From Bacillota bacterium (GTDB lineage: Bacteria > Bacillota > Clostridia > Christensenellales > Aristaeellaceae): a stretch of DNA of 64,000 bases. Below the pieces are notes generated by a model. It was not told the origin of the DNA. It ran no database searches and saw only the letters and a list, made by a program, of their open reading frames with translations. A program made the translations under genes and the position numbers. This document shows positions 35,182 through 43,448 of this stretch, piece after piece. Positions within the stretch are counted from its first letter, which is position 1; every line of letters begins with the position of its first letter. The stretch covers positions 1 to 64,000 of the forward strand of contig JAEWRJ010000015.1 in NCBI GenBank assembly GCA_023460055.1. The letters run 5' to 3'.

Positions 35182-35213
35182 GGCATGAATCGCACCTGAA
35201 CGCGCGTTATATG
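35182..35213 (+). promoter_or_regulatory. ECF-type promoter, downstream of a tandem pair
   Basis: GGCATGA, 16 bases, CGTTATATG, 61 bases before the small ORF at 35274. It belongs to the TGCA/N16 group. The two promoter types in tandem suggest control by two different sigma factors. Confidence 0.55.
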
Positions 35214-35273
35214 ATTGTGCAGGCTGATGACACGCTAAAAGAGGCGTAGTCGGTGGAAGGAGATAGTAGTTGT

Positions 35274-35450
35274 ATGTCTGAAAGATTTATCACCAGAAAA
35301 CAGAAGCATAAGAGATTTGAGGAAAGGAAAGGAAAGTGTGCTGCTGCTTTGGTTATTGCTGCAGCTTTGCTTTTGACAATAGCCCAGTCCGCTCACAGCG
35401 AGTCATTGAATAAAAGGCCGTTGCATGATTACGGATGCTCAAGGATTTGA
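35274..35450 (+). CDS. Small membrane or exported peptide
   Basis: 58 residues from ATG 35274, 9 bases after GGAAGGAGAT. A very basic N-terminus (FITRKQKHKRFEERKGK) is followed by a hydrophobic helix (AAALVIAAALLLTIAQSA) with a possible AHS-type cleavage site and an 18-residue tail. It could be a signal-peptide fragment, a small membrane peptide or a processed peptide. It lies in the leader of the module 4 exported-partner gene, downstream of two ECF-type promoters. Confidence 0.5.
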   Translation: MSERFITRKQKHKRFEERKGKCAAALVIAAALLLTIAQSAHSESLNKRPLHDYGCSRI

Positions 35451-35571
35451 TATGAGAAGCAATTCTTGCACCCAAAGTACATTTGATGGGTCATGGTGTT
35501 AACTCTGGTATCGATGGCTAAAGGGATAGACGCATTCTCGGCATTACGCTTAAATCTAACGGAGGCTATAC

Positions 35572-36636
35572 ATGAAGAAATTGACTCAAACAATCGTGCT
35601 CCTTTTCCTCGTCAGCGTTGTGATGACCGCCTCTGCTAATCAGTTTAACGTTCACGGGGGCCTTTATGACGCCCTTGTTGAAAAGCTTAAAATATATGAC
35701 GGCTATATGGCTGATGATAAATCACAAACATCTCCGGACAAAAACACTAACATTGCTATTCTGTTCGACTATTCCGGAAGTGATCATGCCCAGCTTTTAA
35801 TTGGTAAGCAAGTTGGCAAGAAGTGGGAAATACACCATTCGTCAACAAAAGCCGTTTATCAAAAAGGGGTTAAGCCCTCAGTGGAGCTAATTAGCAGCGT
35901 AAACGGTGGTTTCATTTTAAAGTACCAAGATGAACAGTATGAGTTCCTTCCAAACGATCAAGATCAGTATATCCTGACTACTGCCGATATTGCCGCGGTT
36001 GAGTACAATCTGGACAAGACAGCTGGGATTTATCATGTTAAGAGCGCAGACCAGGCAATAGAGTGGCGCGCAGCACCGATTACTCTCGATGATTTTAACA
36101 TTACACTGTTCCCAAAAAGCGTCAATGAAGCGCAGGCATACAATGCAATTTATGGCAAGCTCTCATCTTTGTCATTCTCAGCAAGAAACAGAGAAATTCT
36201 TATGCAACATGCTGGCAGTAAAACGACCGCCGTCTATTCAGCGCCAAGTGAGCAATCCTATCGAGCGTCAAAGGGAAAAGCTGCTGTTAATTTAGAAAGT
36301 AGCTTATGGCTTCTTGGAACTGAGGGGGACTGGGTTCTGATTAGATACGCCATCAACAATAAGTCTGAGCGCATTGGTTATGTCCAATCCAGGCGATTCG
36401 CTTATTTGCCCCCTGATATCAGCATTCTTGATGACACAGAGTTTGTAAACCTCATAGGGTCCAATGATTGTTACATGACACTTGACCCGATCAATTCCCA
36501 ATCAAAAGAAGGTATCGTATCAAAGGGGGACACCATAAAGGCTTATGGATTATATGATCCCTTCTATGTGTATGTCGAAAGTTCAATATCCGGCAAATCC
36601 GCGCGAGGCTTTGTGCCAATCAATGCCTTACAGTAG
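35572..36636 (+). CDS. Module 4 exported partner: secreted protein with two SH3-like domains
   Basis: 354 residues; the ATG follows ACGGAGGC. Signal peptide MKKLTQTIVLLFLVSVVMT ending near SANQ. A beta-rich N-terminal domain (about 45-195) precedes two SH3-like domains: KTTAVYSAPSEQSYRASKG...GDWVLIRY (about 223-265) and a second ending ARGFVPINALQ. The same order and spacing occur in the module 5 partner (GPGEEYGQAGKGK...GWIFIQY, RGFVHINSL), so the two are paralogues. No catalytic motif seen. Convergent with the Amidase_6 gene at 36909. Confidence 0.75.
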   Translation: MKKLTQTIVLLFLVSVVMTASANQFNVHGGLYDALVEKLKIYDGYMADDKSQTSPDKNTNIAILFDYSGSDHAQLLIGKQVGKKWEIHHSSTKAVYQKGVKPSVELISSVNGGFILKYQDEQYEFLPNDQDQYILTTADIAAVEYNLDKTAGIYHVKSADQAIEWRAAPITLDDFNITLFPKSVNEAQAYNAIYGKLSSLSFSARNREILMQHAGSKTTAVYSAPSEQSYRASKGKAAVNLESSLWLLGTEGDWVLIRYAINNKSERIGYVQSRRFAYLPPDISILDDTEFVNLIGSNDCYMTLDPINSQSKEGIVSKGDTIKAYGLYDPFYVYVESSISGKSARGFVPINALQ

Positions 36637-36863
36637 GGATGAGCAGTGATGAAACCAATGGGATAGCTTTTGCAATTCTTGTTTACGCTTGGTTGAGCAT
36701 AGTTTATGAGAACGGTAACAATGCTATTATTCATTTTAGATAACAAACATCCTTTGCTTTTGATAGCGGTTTTAAGGCTTTCTCTATATAGCAAAAGAGG
36801 TCTCTTTCCGCTAATGTCTTTTTGCACCAGATTTTCTATTGGTTTTTGCACACTAAAGCGGAC

Positions 36864-36906
36864 AAAACTGCCACAGGTTCTGTAAGAACCTGTGGCAGTT
36901 TTTCTT
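36864..36906. terminator. Bidirectional terminator of module 4
   Basis: Perfect 17-bp stem, AAAACTGCCACAGGTTC with its complement, loop TGTAA. Four Ts belong to the stem end and more Ts follow on the plus strand, while the other strand exits through TTTT as well. Confidence 0.9.
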
Positions 36907-36908
36907 TA

Positions 36909-37739
36909 TTAGCTAAATGCTACTTCAAATAGTTTTTGTTTTGTCTGGTTACCCGCCACACCATCTGCTAGCAAACCATGTGATTGCTGAAAGGCTTTCA
37001 CTGCTCCTTCGGTTCCTGTGCCATACTTTCCGTCAGCACCAGCTGAGCCACAACTGTAACCTTCCCCAATGAGGTCTGTTTGCAGGTTTTGCACATATGC
37101 ATTGTAAGTATTTGATATCCTTAAAATGGGTGTTCCATAACGTTCCTGCCATGTTGTTGAAGGCCCAGGATTAGTAGATCCACCTTCACCCAATAGAATC
37201 GTACCATCAAATTTGCAGAGAATCGTATCGGAGAGGGTGTAATTCCATACTTCGTCATTTTTTGCCGCGCTATGCGCATATACGTAAATCGTTGTTCCAA
37301 CAACACGGCTAACCATACCAACATGTTTTGCGTCACGGCTTGCCTTGTCGCCGGTCCCGCTTAGAGCGAAGACAAGGTCACCACGCTGCAATTGTCCGAC
37401 TTGGCTATTAGAAAGGAATGTATAGGGCATACGAGGATACCCACTATTGTTGTACTTAATGAACAAGCGTAAACTATTAGCTCCTGCCCAGCTACCACTC
37501 TTGCTAGTCAATGCTGCACCAGGCGTATTGTAGTACCATGAATCGTAAGGATTTACATCCGTGGTATATTTCATGGGCATTCCGCCACCTTCAAACATGC
37601 ACTGAGATACAAAGTTAGCACAGTCAGAAGTGTTGGGGTTGTTGTCATTGTCATAATCGACATAACGAGGGTTATGTCCTTTGCACCATTGTGCAGCATA
37701 CGTTATCGCTCCATCACGATTGTAGGATTTCTGAGACAT
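36909..37739 (-). CDS. Module 4 hydrolase: Amidase_6-like domain plus PG-binding domain, no signal peptide
   Basis: 276 residues from ATG 37739 (AAAGGAGGACATTAT in front); the ORF extends upstream to 37805 but without a ribosome site. The N-terminal Amidase_6-like domain begins YNRDGAITYAAQW and has the catalytic Cys in TSDCANFVSQCM (about 40) and His in AKHVGMVSRV (about 140). The C-terminal PG_binding_1 domain reads LQTDLIGEGYSCGSAGADG...GTGTEGAVKAFQ. Amidase_6 proteins resemble CHAP enzymes. No signal peptide. Domain order is the reverse of the module 5 enzyme. Convergent with 35572. Confidence 0.8.
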   Translation of the reverse strand: MSQKSYNRDGAITYAAQWCKGHNPRYVDYDNDNNPNTSDCANFVSQCMFEGGGMPMKYTTDVNPYDSWYYNTPGAALTSKSGSWAGANSLRLFIKYNNSGYPRMPYTFLSNSQVGQLQRGDLVFALSGTGDKASRDAKHVGMVSRVVGTTIYVYAHSAAKNDEVWNYTLSDTILCKFDGTILLGEGGSTNPGPSTTWQERYGTPILRISNTYNAYVQNLQTDLIGEGYSCGSAGADGKYGTGTEGAVKAFQQSHGLLADGVAGNQTKQKLFEVAFS

Positions 37740-37836
37740 ATAATGTCCTCCTTTGAATAGTTTTGGTATGTGCGTTTTCCTTGCTGTCCAGCTTTGGCTT
37801 CGCACACCTAAAGACTACTCTCGATAAAACAATTAA

Positions 37837-37846
37837 GGGAGTGAAG
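37837..37846 (-). promoter_or_regulatory. Hydrolase leader element
   Basis: CTTCACTCCC on the minus strand, 98 bases before the start codon at 37739. A TATGATAAT sequence lies directly before it and may be the -10 box. Confidence 0.4.
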
Positions 37847-37947
37847 TAATTATCATATATTGCGAAAGATATACATGCCCACTTCACATATATCAATAGA
37901 CGTAGGCGTCAAGCATTAGTAATAAATTACGAAAGCATTATTTGATA

Positions 37948-37979
37948 TGCAAGAAAGACGTATTTTCGCTCGTTATATG
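37948..37979 (+). promoter_or_regulatory. ECF-type promoter of the module 5 exported partner
   Basis: TGCAAGA, 16 bases, CGTTATATG, about 150 bases before the start codon at 38130 and 29 before the small leader ORF. Confidence 0.6.
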
Positions 37980-38007
37980 TTGAAGGGTATTTTAGGAAAG
38001 GAGTACA

Positions 38008-38043
38008 ATGGGGATGTGCAAGCATAGAAGCTTGTTTACTTGA
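38008..38043 (+). CDS. Possible 11-residue leader peptide
   Basis: ATG 38008 follows GAAAGGAG by 4-5 bases and encodes MGMCKHRSLFT before TGA. A strong ribosome site immediately after an ECF-type promoter argues for translation, but such a short frame can arise by chance. Confidence 0.3.
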   Translation: MGMCKHRSLFT

Positions 38044-38129
38044 GTGTTTATCGGTCATTATGAACCAGATAAAGCTCAATTGCATGTAGGGGAAAATTCA
38101 TTAACTTATATGGTAAGGGAGCGTCGAAG

Positions 38130-39257
38130 ATGAAGAAGTTGTTATTAGTAGTGACTATAGTATCAATGCTTATGAGCACTGCAACATCAGTTGCATACTT
38201 GTCTGATGGAACATTCGGGATAGAAAACATTCCAAATGATATAGTCGAAATTATTGATGGAAGTCGGTGGAGAAAGTGGGAAGTAACGGGGTGGGTTAAT
38301 CCTAGTGGGTTAAGGAAAAATAGCGCATGTGCCTTTGCAGTCGTAAAAAGAGGCAGGGAAAATGTCCTATTGGCATTTGGATGGGATAATGGTTGGAAAT
38401 ATAAATGGTTCAACCCGGCTGCTCTTCCTCAAGTATATGAACCTATAATGTTAGTTGACACAAGCATTGATTTACAGCGAGAAAAAGGATTCAATATTGG
38501 ATTTATATCCTTTTACAGCGTAAATGGAGAATCGGCTGAAAAATCATGTATATGGGGACTGGAAAGCGACGGCGCATGGAGGCTGTATCATTTAACCAGC
38601 ATTGAGCCGTTTATGATGTTTGATACATCCAAAGATAATGCAATTCGTTTATATGATGTAGGATGGGTTGATGGCGAAGAAACTGATGTTTGGGTATATG
38701 GAAGCTATCAGAAGAATTTGCGGTTTTTTAGCCTTCGAGAGTTTCCAATGTCAGTAAAGCAAGCTCAGGAGGCTTTGAGTAATCCTCCTTCTATTCCAAC
38801 AGGAAACCTAACAGCGCAGAAGATTCAATTTTCTGGTGGCTTGAAGTATAAGGTATATCAGGGACCGGGTGAAGAGTATGGACAAGCGGGTAAAGGTAAG
38901 GCTGTTGTCAGCACGAACGATTGGATTCAGGTCTTTGGAGAAGAAAATGGATGGATTTTTATCCAGTATGATATAACAAGCGATCATATGCGTATGGGAT
39001 GGATAGAGGCGAGTGCATTACCTAAAAAGGCTTCTGTAAACGAGCTTTTTTACTCACCAATAAGTGCAATAACGACTCATAACACTAACCTGACCGATGA
39101 TCCTTTGTTCTCGCAATCAGGTATTTCTGTGCTTCCTATATCCACTCAAGTTATTTGGTTGGCGACAATGGGCCAGTGGGCCTATGTGGAGGTTACTGAA
39201 TCACAGCCAATTCGAGGATTTGTGCATATCAATTCTCTATCTATTTATATCAAATAA
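38130..39257 (+). CDS. Module 5 exported partner: secreted protein with two SH3-like domains
   Basis: 375 residues. Signal peptide MKKLLLVVTIVSMLMSTATSVA. The beta-rich N-terminal domain contains NVLLAFGWDNGWKYKWFNPAA, then a linker with PMSVKQAQEAL (compare PKSVNEAQAY in the module 4 partner). Two SH3-like domains follow (KVYQGPGEEYGQAGKGK, GWIFIQYD; and VIWLATMGQWAYVEV, RGFVHINSL). It is a clear paralogue of the gene at 35572. RBS AAGGGAG. It converges with the hydrolase at 39357. Confidence 0.75.
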   Translation: MKKLLLVVTIVSMLMSTATSVAYLSDGTFGIENIPNDIVEIIDGSRWRKWEVTGWVNPSGLRKNSACAFAVVKRGRENVLLAFGWDNGWKYKWFNPAALPQVYEPIMLVDTSIDLQREKGFNIGFISFYSVNGESAEKSCIWGLESDGAWRLYHLTSIEPFMMFDTSKDNAIRLYDVGWVDGEETDVWVYGSYQKNLRFFSLREFPMSVKQAQEALSNPPSIPTGNLTAQKIQFSGGLKYKVYQGPGEEYGQAGKGKAVVSTNDWIQVFGEENGWIFIQYDITSDHMRMGWIEASALPKKASVNELFYSPISAITTHNTNLTDDPLFSQSGISVLPISTQVIWLATMGQWAYVEVTESQPIRGFVHINSLSIYIK

Positions 39258-39273
39258 CCTTGATGTGAAGTTG

Positions 39274-39306
39274 GGGCCCCATCCGTTGGAGAAACGGGTG
39301 GGGCCC
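39274..39306. terminator. Shared hairpin of module 5
   Basis: GGGCCCCATCCGTT pairs with AACGGGTGGGGCCC around GGAGA with one G-T wobble, then TTTA. Very stable and placed between converging genes. Confidence 0.8.
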
Positions 39307-39356
39307 TTTACTATTTATACTAGTATGGCCAAATGACTCTATCAATAATACCCTGA

Positions 39357-40268
39357 TTAAATATAATAACCACCATTACCAGCTGTAGGGATATAAACTT
39401 TCTTTTCAGAACCATCACCGACAAGATTTGACTTAACTCGATAAACCCTACAATTTGCAGCAGTGAGCGCTTTAAAAGCATTGTTTTGATTATCGGTATT
39501 ACCGCAGACCCTACACCCAAACTGACCGCCCACTGTAACATTACTACTCACTGCAAGCGTCACATGGGTATAAGGAGTCGGCGTTGCCGTAGCCTTGTAG
39601 GTATAGACCAAGTCACCAGGCTGTACCTGATTATACTCCACCTGCTGCACAAAGCCTTTGCTAATAAGCCGATCGAGCCCACTTTTTGTAAGTTGCCACT
39701 TACTATCAGACCATCCTGAAGGAGCGCCGGGAAGTGGATAGTACCAGCCGTTAAACATGGGAGCACCACCGGCGACAAGGCATTGATGTACAAAGTCAGC
39801 ACAGTCATTATCACCGTTGATGGTTGGGAATGAGCTATTACGCTTCGGACAAGCAACGTTGCCAGAGTTGTCAGAGTGATTAAGTGCGTAGTTGACTGCA
39901 TTATTGGCACTAAATGAATATGTTTGTGTGCCCCCGCCGCCGGGAGGGTTGCCGCCACCGCAAGAGGGGTCTGAGGGGTCGAGATGGCGTCCCATCATGT
40001 TTTCAAGAGCTTCAAGCGATTTCTTGCCGAAGTAACCGTCCGCGGTCAAGCCTCGGGAAGACTGGAAGTTGCGTACGGCGGAAGCTGTATTATTACCATA
40101 TATACCGTCAGTACCTTGTGTGCTGAAACCGCGATTTGATAATTCCTGCTGCATCAGTTTAATTTGAGAATGAGTTGTTTTGAGGTCAACTTCCCAAGAA
40201 CGAGACCCGGCATGGATTTCACTCAGGGTAGTTCTACTATTATTGCCGCTACCAGTTATAGTTGCCAT
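39357..40268 (-). CDS. Module 5 hydrolase: PG-binding plus Amidase_6-like domain, no signal peptide
   Basis: 303 residues; the ATG follows AAAGGAGAATTACTCAA. The start (ITGSGNNSRTTLSEIHAGS) and PG_binding_1 domain (IKLMQQELSNRGFSTQGTDG...FQSSRGLTADGYFG) are homologous to the module 3 enzyme. After a Gly/Pro linker (about 125) comes an Amidase_6-like domain with GDNDCADFVHQCLVAGG (about 160) and PYTHVTLAVSS (about 243). So it combines the binding half of module 3 with the catalytic type of module 4. No signal peptide. Convergent with 38130. Confidence 0.8.
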   Translation of the reverse strand: MATITGSGNNSRTTLSEIHAGSRSWEVDLKTTHSQIKLMQQELSNRGFSTQGTDGIYGNNTASAVRNFQSSRGLTADGYFGKKSLEALENMMGRHLDPSDPSCGGGNPPGGGGTQTYSFSANNAVNYALNHSDNSGNVACPKRNSSFPTINGDNDCADFVHQCLVAGGAPMFNGWYYPLPGAPSGWSDSKWQLTKSGLDRLISKGFVQQVEYNQVQPGDLVYTYKATATPTPYTHVTLAVSSNVTVGGQFGCRVCGNTDNQNNAFKALTAANCRVYRVKSNLVGDGSEKKVYIPTAGNGGYYI

Positions 40269-40351
40269 TTGAGTAATTCTCCTTTGTTTATGCTAAGGCA
40301 GTTGGCGCCCCTTGCCTTGCAATGAAAGAGTAAGGCAATGATGCAGTTGAT

Positions 40352-40361
40352 GGGAGTGAAG
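40352..40361 (-). promoter_or_regulatory. Hydrolase leader element
   Basis: CTTCACTCCC on the minus strand, 84 bases before the start codon at 40268. The remaining intergenic DNA to 40,566 holds no gene that I can see. Confidence 0.4.
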
Positions 40362-40569
40362 AACAGCGAAGAAATAAGTAATTTATATGAAAGAAATATG
40401 CATTGGGGACAAGTAAAATATACAGTTACGAATACATAGGCGCTAACGGCTCTTTCAATGTACCTAACGATTATATGTACTATTAATCAGGCATTATGCT
40501 TCTATAAAACAGGCATTATGAGTCGTTCCTGTGCATCGAGTAGAACGATAGAATGTGCTGGGGTGATTG

Positions 40570-40920
40570 ATGATGCCTGCTAAGGCAAGGGATCTCTCTG
40601 GCATTGGGGGAGTACTAAGTAATGCAAGGAGAGTTTTAGGACTATCACAGGATAAACTAAGCGAGAAATCTCGGATTAGTATTAGACACATTTCAAAGAT
40701 TGAGAACGGTGATGCTGACCCGTCATGGAGCACTTTGTGCAAATTGCTTGAAGTGTTGAGAATTGACGCCAATTTACTGTTCAATCTCAATCCAGATATT
40801 GATCTGGATGACAAGATAAAGAATGAGCTTACCTCTATTTTTGATTCTTGTAACAAACCGAATAAGCTGAGATTAATTAGGATTGCAAAATGCTTGGCTG
40901 ATGAGGATTTTGGTACTTAG
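40570..40920 (+). CDS. XRE-family helix-turn-helix regulator
   Basis: 116 residues from ATG 40570 or one codon later. A classical Cro/C1-type HTH occupies residues about 14-70: LSNARRVLGLSQDKLSEKSRISIRHISKIENGDADPSWSTL. A helical C-terminal part may dimerise. It sits 33 bases before a sigma-factor gene, at the boundary between the hydrolase modules and the sigma region, so it could regulate either. Confidence 0.85.
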   Translation: MMPAKARDLSGIGGVLSNARRVLGLSQDKLSEKSRISIRHISKIENGDADPSWSTLCKLLEVLRIDANLLFNLNPDIDLDDKIKNELTSIFDSCNKPNKLRLIRIAKCLADEDFGT

Positions 40921-40953
40921 CAGAGTACCTTGACTAATAAATGGAGGATATGA

Positions 40954-41517
40954 ATGCCGGGTCGGCGGGATAGGGATAATCTGATAACATCGCTCTACGA
41001 AAAGTACTATGATTACCTGGTAAGCTGCTGCTGCAATAAACTCAGTTCTTATAGCCATGAAATGCATAATATGATTGAGGACATCGTACAGGAAGCTTTT
41101 GTTGTAGCAGTTGATCGTTATGACCAGTTGCAGAACCATCCAAATAAAGTTGGTTGGCTGCTTCAGACTTGCTACTACAAGATGAAGAATGAGAATACTG
41201 AAATTATCAAAAGGCTCAAGGCTAGTGCGTTTTCGATTGATGAAGATGAATCGCCGGACTTAGCTGATCCCAAGGACGTAATCAAGGAGCACGATGATGA
41301 GGAAGAAACCACGGAGCTGATACAAGCCATCAAGACAACCATTTCACAAAGGGATATGCTTCTTTTTGAGGAATATTTCGTTAAAGATCATTCCGTAAGT
41401 ATTACTTCTGCCAATACTGAACGCACGGAACATTCTGTTAGAAACTCTATCTATCGTATGCGTCAAAAGGCAAAGGAAATTCGCAAAAAATATTTCTCGG
41501 AAAGTGAGACTTTTTGA
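40954..41517 (+). CDS. Sigma-70 family (ECF-like) sigma factor
   Basis: 187 residues; the ATG follows GGAGGAT. Region 2-like start (LYEKYYDYLVSCCCNKL...IEDIVQEAFVVAVDRYDQL...PNKVGWLLQTCYYKMKNE) and region 4-like end (SQRDMLLFEEYF...SANTERTEHSVRNSIYRMRQKAKE). It is followed at once by a membrane-anchored anti-sigma-like gene, the normal ECF pairing. It is paralogous to the gene at 47387. Target promoters are not known; the TGCA/N16 or the CTTCACTCC class are candidates. Confidence 0.75.
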   Translation: MPGRRDRDNLITSLYEKYYDYLVSCCCNKLSSYSHEMHNMIEDIVQEAFVVAVDRYDQLQNHPNKVGWLLQTCYYKMKNENTEIIKRLKASAFSIDEDESPDLADPKDVIKEHDDEEETTELIQAIKTTISQRDMLLFEEYFVKDHSVSITSANTERTEHSVRNSIYRMRQKAKEIRKKYFSESETF

Positions 41518-41553
41518 AATGCATGGAAATAGTGTATTGGGGAGGGATGCAAC

Positions 41554-42420
41554 ATTAAGGATAGCAAGCTATTGCCGCAAAAATATAACCTAAACGCTAT
41601 CAATGAGATGATGAAAGACGGCCATCTGACAGAAGATGAGGCCGATGCTTTGCTTATGCAGTTAATCCAGCAAGAGGAGTTAAAATCCTATGATCAGCAA
41701 GACTTTTCAAAGCTTGCGGCATATGAAAAGATGCTTTTCGAGCTGAGGTCTGGAAGACCTCTTGCTACAAGGAAGGAGGAAGGCAGAAAGAAATTAGATA
41801 AGTATTTATCGGAACATCCTGTAAAGAAGCGTAGCTTTCAACCTGTCTATCGCATGGTGATTGTATTGGCATCAATGGCTTTGTTGGTCGCTGCCATAGA
41901 AGTGATATTTCCTTTGGAATGGCTACATGGCAATCCGAGCAATGATCAGCAGCAGTACATCATTCAAGGCGAAAGCATTGATCCTCAAGTGATCGCTCAA
42001 GGCAAGGCGGATGAAAATACTTCTGACGATAGCATAACAACGACCAACCTTGATGAAGCGATCAATTTATTGGGATATACGCCTCAATATCCAAGATGGA
42101 TACCAGAGGGGTGGAAGATATTACAGATAGACGCTAAGCGTTCTAAAATGACAGACTATATCTCAATAGCTTATAGCATAATATCTACTGATCAGATTCT
42201 CAGATATGATGAAATAAGGTTTAAGGATGCTGACCAAGCGATTATTGAGTTTGAGCAGAATGGCATAGGAAAAAAGATGAATGTAGCAGGACAGGATGTA
42301 TACATGACCATGAATACTGATGCGCCAGTTTGCATCTGGCAAGTTGGTTTGATAAATCGATCAGTGTTTGGACCACTAAGTGAAGAGGATATTATTAAGA
42401 TAGTAGCATCTGTAAGATAA
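41554..42420 (+). CDS. Anti-sigma-like membrane protein with DUF4367-like domain
   Basis: About 288 residues if read from ATT 41554, which is 5-9 bases after GGGGAGGG; the first conventional start in frame is TTG 41572, about 24 bases from that site. The cytoplasmic part (about 1-100) contains a DGHLTEDEADALLMQL helix. One transmembrane helix (MVIVLASMALLVAAIEVIF, about 105-125) is followed by an extracytoplasmic domain with LLGYTPQYPRWIPEGWKI and a VYMTMNTDAPVCIWQVG end, the DUF4367 pattern found in anti-sigma partners. It probably holds the upstream sigma factor at the membrane. Confidence 0.7.
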   Translation: MKDSKLLPQKYNLNAINEMMKDGHLTEDEADALLMQLIQQEELKSYDQQDFSKLAAYEKMLFELRSGRPLATRKEEGRKKLDKYLSEHPVKKRSFQPVYRMVIVLASMALLVAAIEVIFPLEWLHGNPSNDQQQYIIQGESIDPQVIAQGKADENTSDDSITTTNLDEAINLLGYTPQYPRWIPEGWKILQIDAKRSKMTDYISIAYSIISTDQILRYDEIRFKDADQAIIEFEQNGIGKKMNVAGQDVYMTMNTDAPVCIWQVGLINRSVFGPLSEEDIIKIVASVR

Positions 42421-42432
42421 GAGGAGGTTTAT

Positions 42433-42831
42433 ATGACTAATAAACGTTTGATAATTCTAGTGGCTCTTGTAATGATTCTTTCCATTTCCGCTCCTATAAA
42501 CAATATATACGCATCAGGAGCCGAGCCATATGCAAGTCCAGTTTTTGCTTCAGCTTCTGTTAGGCTATATAGTGATTTTTCCGTTAATTTTTACGCTAGT
42601 ACGCGAGTTGTATGTACTATCTCGGTCACTAGTTGCGTTATGCAAAGAGAAATTAACGGTAGTTGGTCTGATTTCAAAGCCCTCGAGGTTCCTGACGGAA
42701 AAAGTAATGCAATTACGTATGATGTAGACAAAGACTATGATTCACCATCTAGCGGGAAATATCGTATCAAAGCTGTTTTCTCAGGTGGAGGTGAGACAGT
42801 AACGAGATATTCGTTAGCTATAACAAAATAA
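42433..42831 (+). CDS. Small secreted beta-rich protein
   Basis: 132 residues; the ATG follows GAGGAGG. Signal peptide LIILVALVMILSISAPINNIYASG, then an Ig-like beta domain of about 100 residues (FYASTRVVCTISVTSCVMQREINGSW ... SGKYRIKAVFSGGGE). Resembles small exported proteins of the DUF6147 kind, from memory. It is third in the sigma/anti-sigma operon and ends at a strong terminator. It may be the stimulus-sensing or target protein of the pathway; this is a guess. Confidence 0.65.
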   Translation: MTNKRLIILVALVMILSISAPINNIYASGAEPYASPVFASASVRLYSDFSVNFYASTRVVCTISVTSCVMQREINGSWSDFKALEVPDGKSNAITYDVDKDYDSPSSGKYRIKAVFSGGGETVTRYSLAITK

Positions 42832-42850
42832 TAGCTTAGTGGATATCCGG

Positions 42851-42882
42851 CTTTATTGTAAGAATACAATAAAGTCTTTTTT
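42851..42882 (+). terminator. Terminator of the sigma/anti-sigma operon
   Basis: Perfect 10-bp stem CTTTATTGTA / TACAATAAAG, loop AGAA, then TCTTTTTT. Confidence 0.9.
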
Positions 42883-42990
42883 ATTGCACGAAATGACTAT
42901 TGAGCTACGTACTATATAGTGCTATGGTATTTGACTTTTGTAAAAGAGTGATCGAGGCTGAGCAAAAGCTCGATTTCTCATGCTGTAAAG

Positions 42991-43235
42991 TTGTTTACCT
43001 TCTTTATGCATGCAATGATGCTATGTTATCTAACCGCTTCTGCGGACTATATAATCGAACCAAACGATAAAGACTCATCTGGTCAGGAAGCCTTGTACGT
43101 TGCAGAGTATGAGTTCCAACAGTTATATGCAAGATCACAGGCTGAGTTTTCTAGCGTTCCGCCGTACTCTTTTACTTATCACTTGATATACTCTGAAGAG
43201 AAAACGCAAATGTATGGGTATATAGCTTTTTCAGG
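42991..43235 (+). pseudogene. 5' fragment of an exported protein, broken by a transposase remnant
   Basis: A TTG start and hydrophobic start (FFMHAMMLCYLTASA) are followed by about 55 residues of plausible exported protein (YIIEPNDKDSSGQEALYVAE onward). The frame then runs into sequence that in another frame is transposase. No clear ribosome site. Confidence 0.4.
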
Positions 43236-43448
43236 TATCCTTCTGATGAGTTTATTGCCAGGCGTGACTGGCGGAGGCTTGCCCGTGACCGAAAGCCAAG
43301 GCGATATAAGATACGCAAAGCGCTTCGGCAGCAGTTGAACTATGTCAGGCGTAACCTTAGTTATCTGGAAACAATCCTGAACATTCACCCGGAAGCGCTG
43401 AGTGTGAAAGGCCTGGATTGCTTTTTATGTGATACAGACGATGTATGA
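43233..43448 (+). pseudogene. Fragment of an IS5-like transposase
   Basis: A 71-codon frame reads RRDWRRLARDRKPRRYKIRK, then ALRQQLNYVRRNLSYLETIL before a stop. The lysine/arginine-rich stretch followed by RKxLRQQLxYVRRNLxYL is characteristic of the middle of IS5-type transposases. No catalytic residues and no terminal inverted repeats were found, so it is a relic. Confidence 0.5.
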
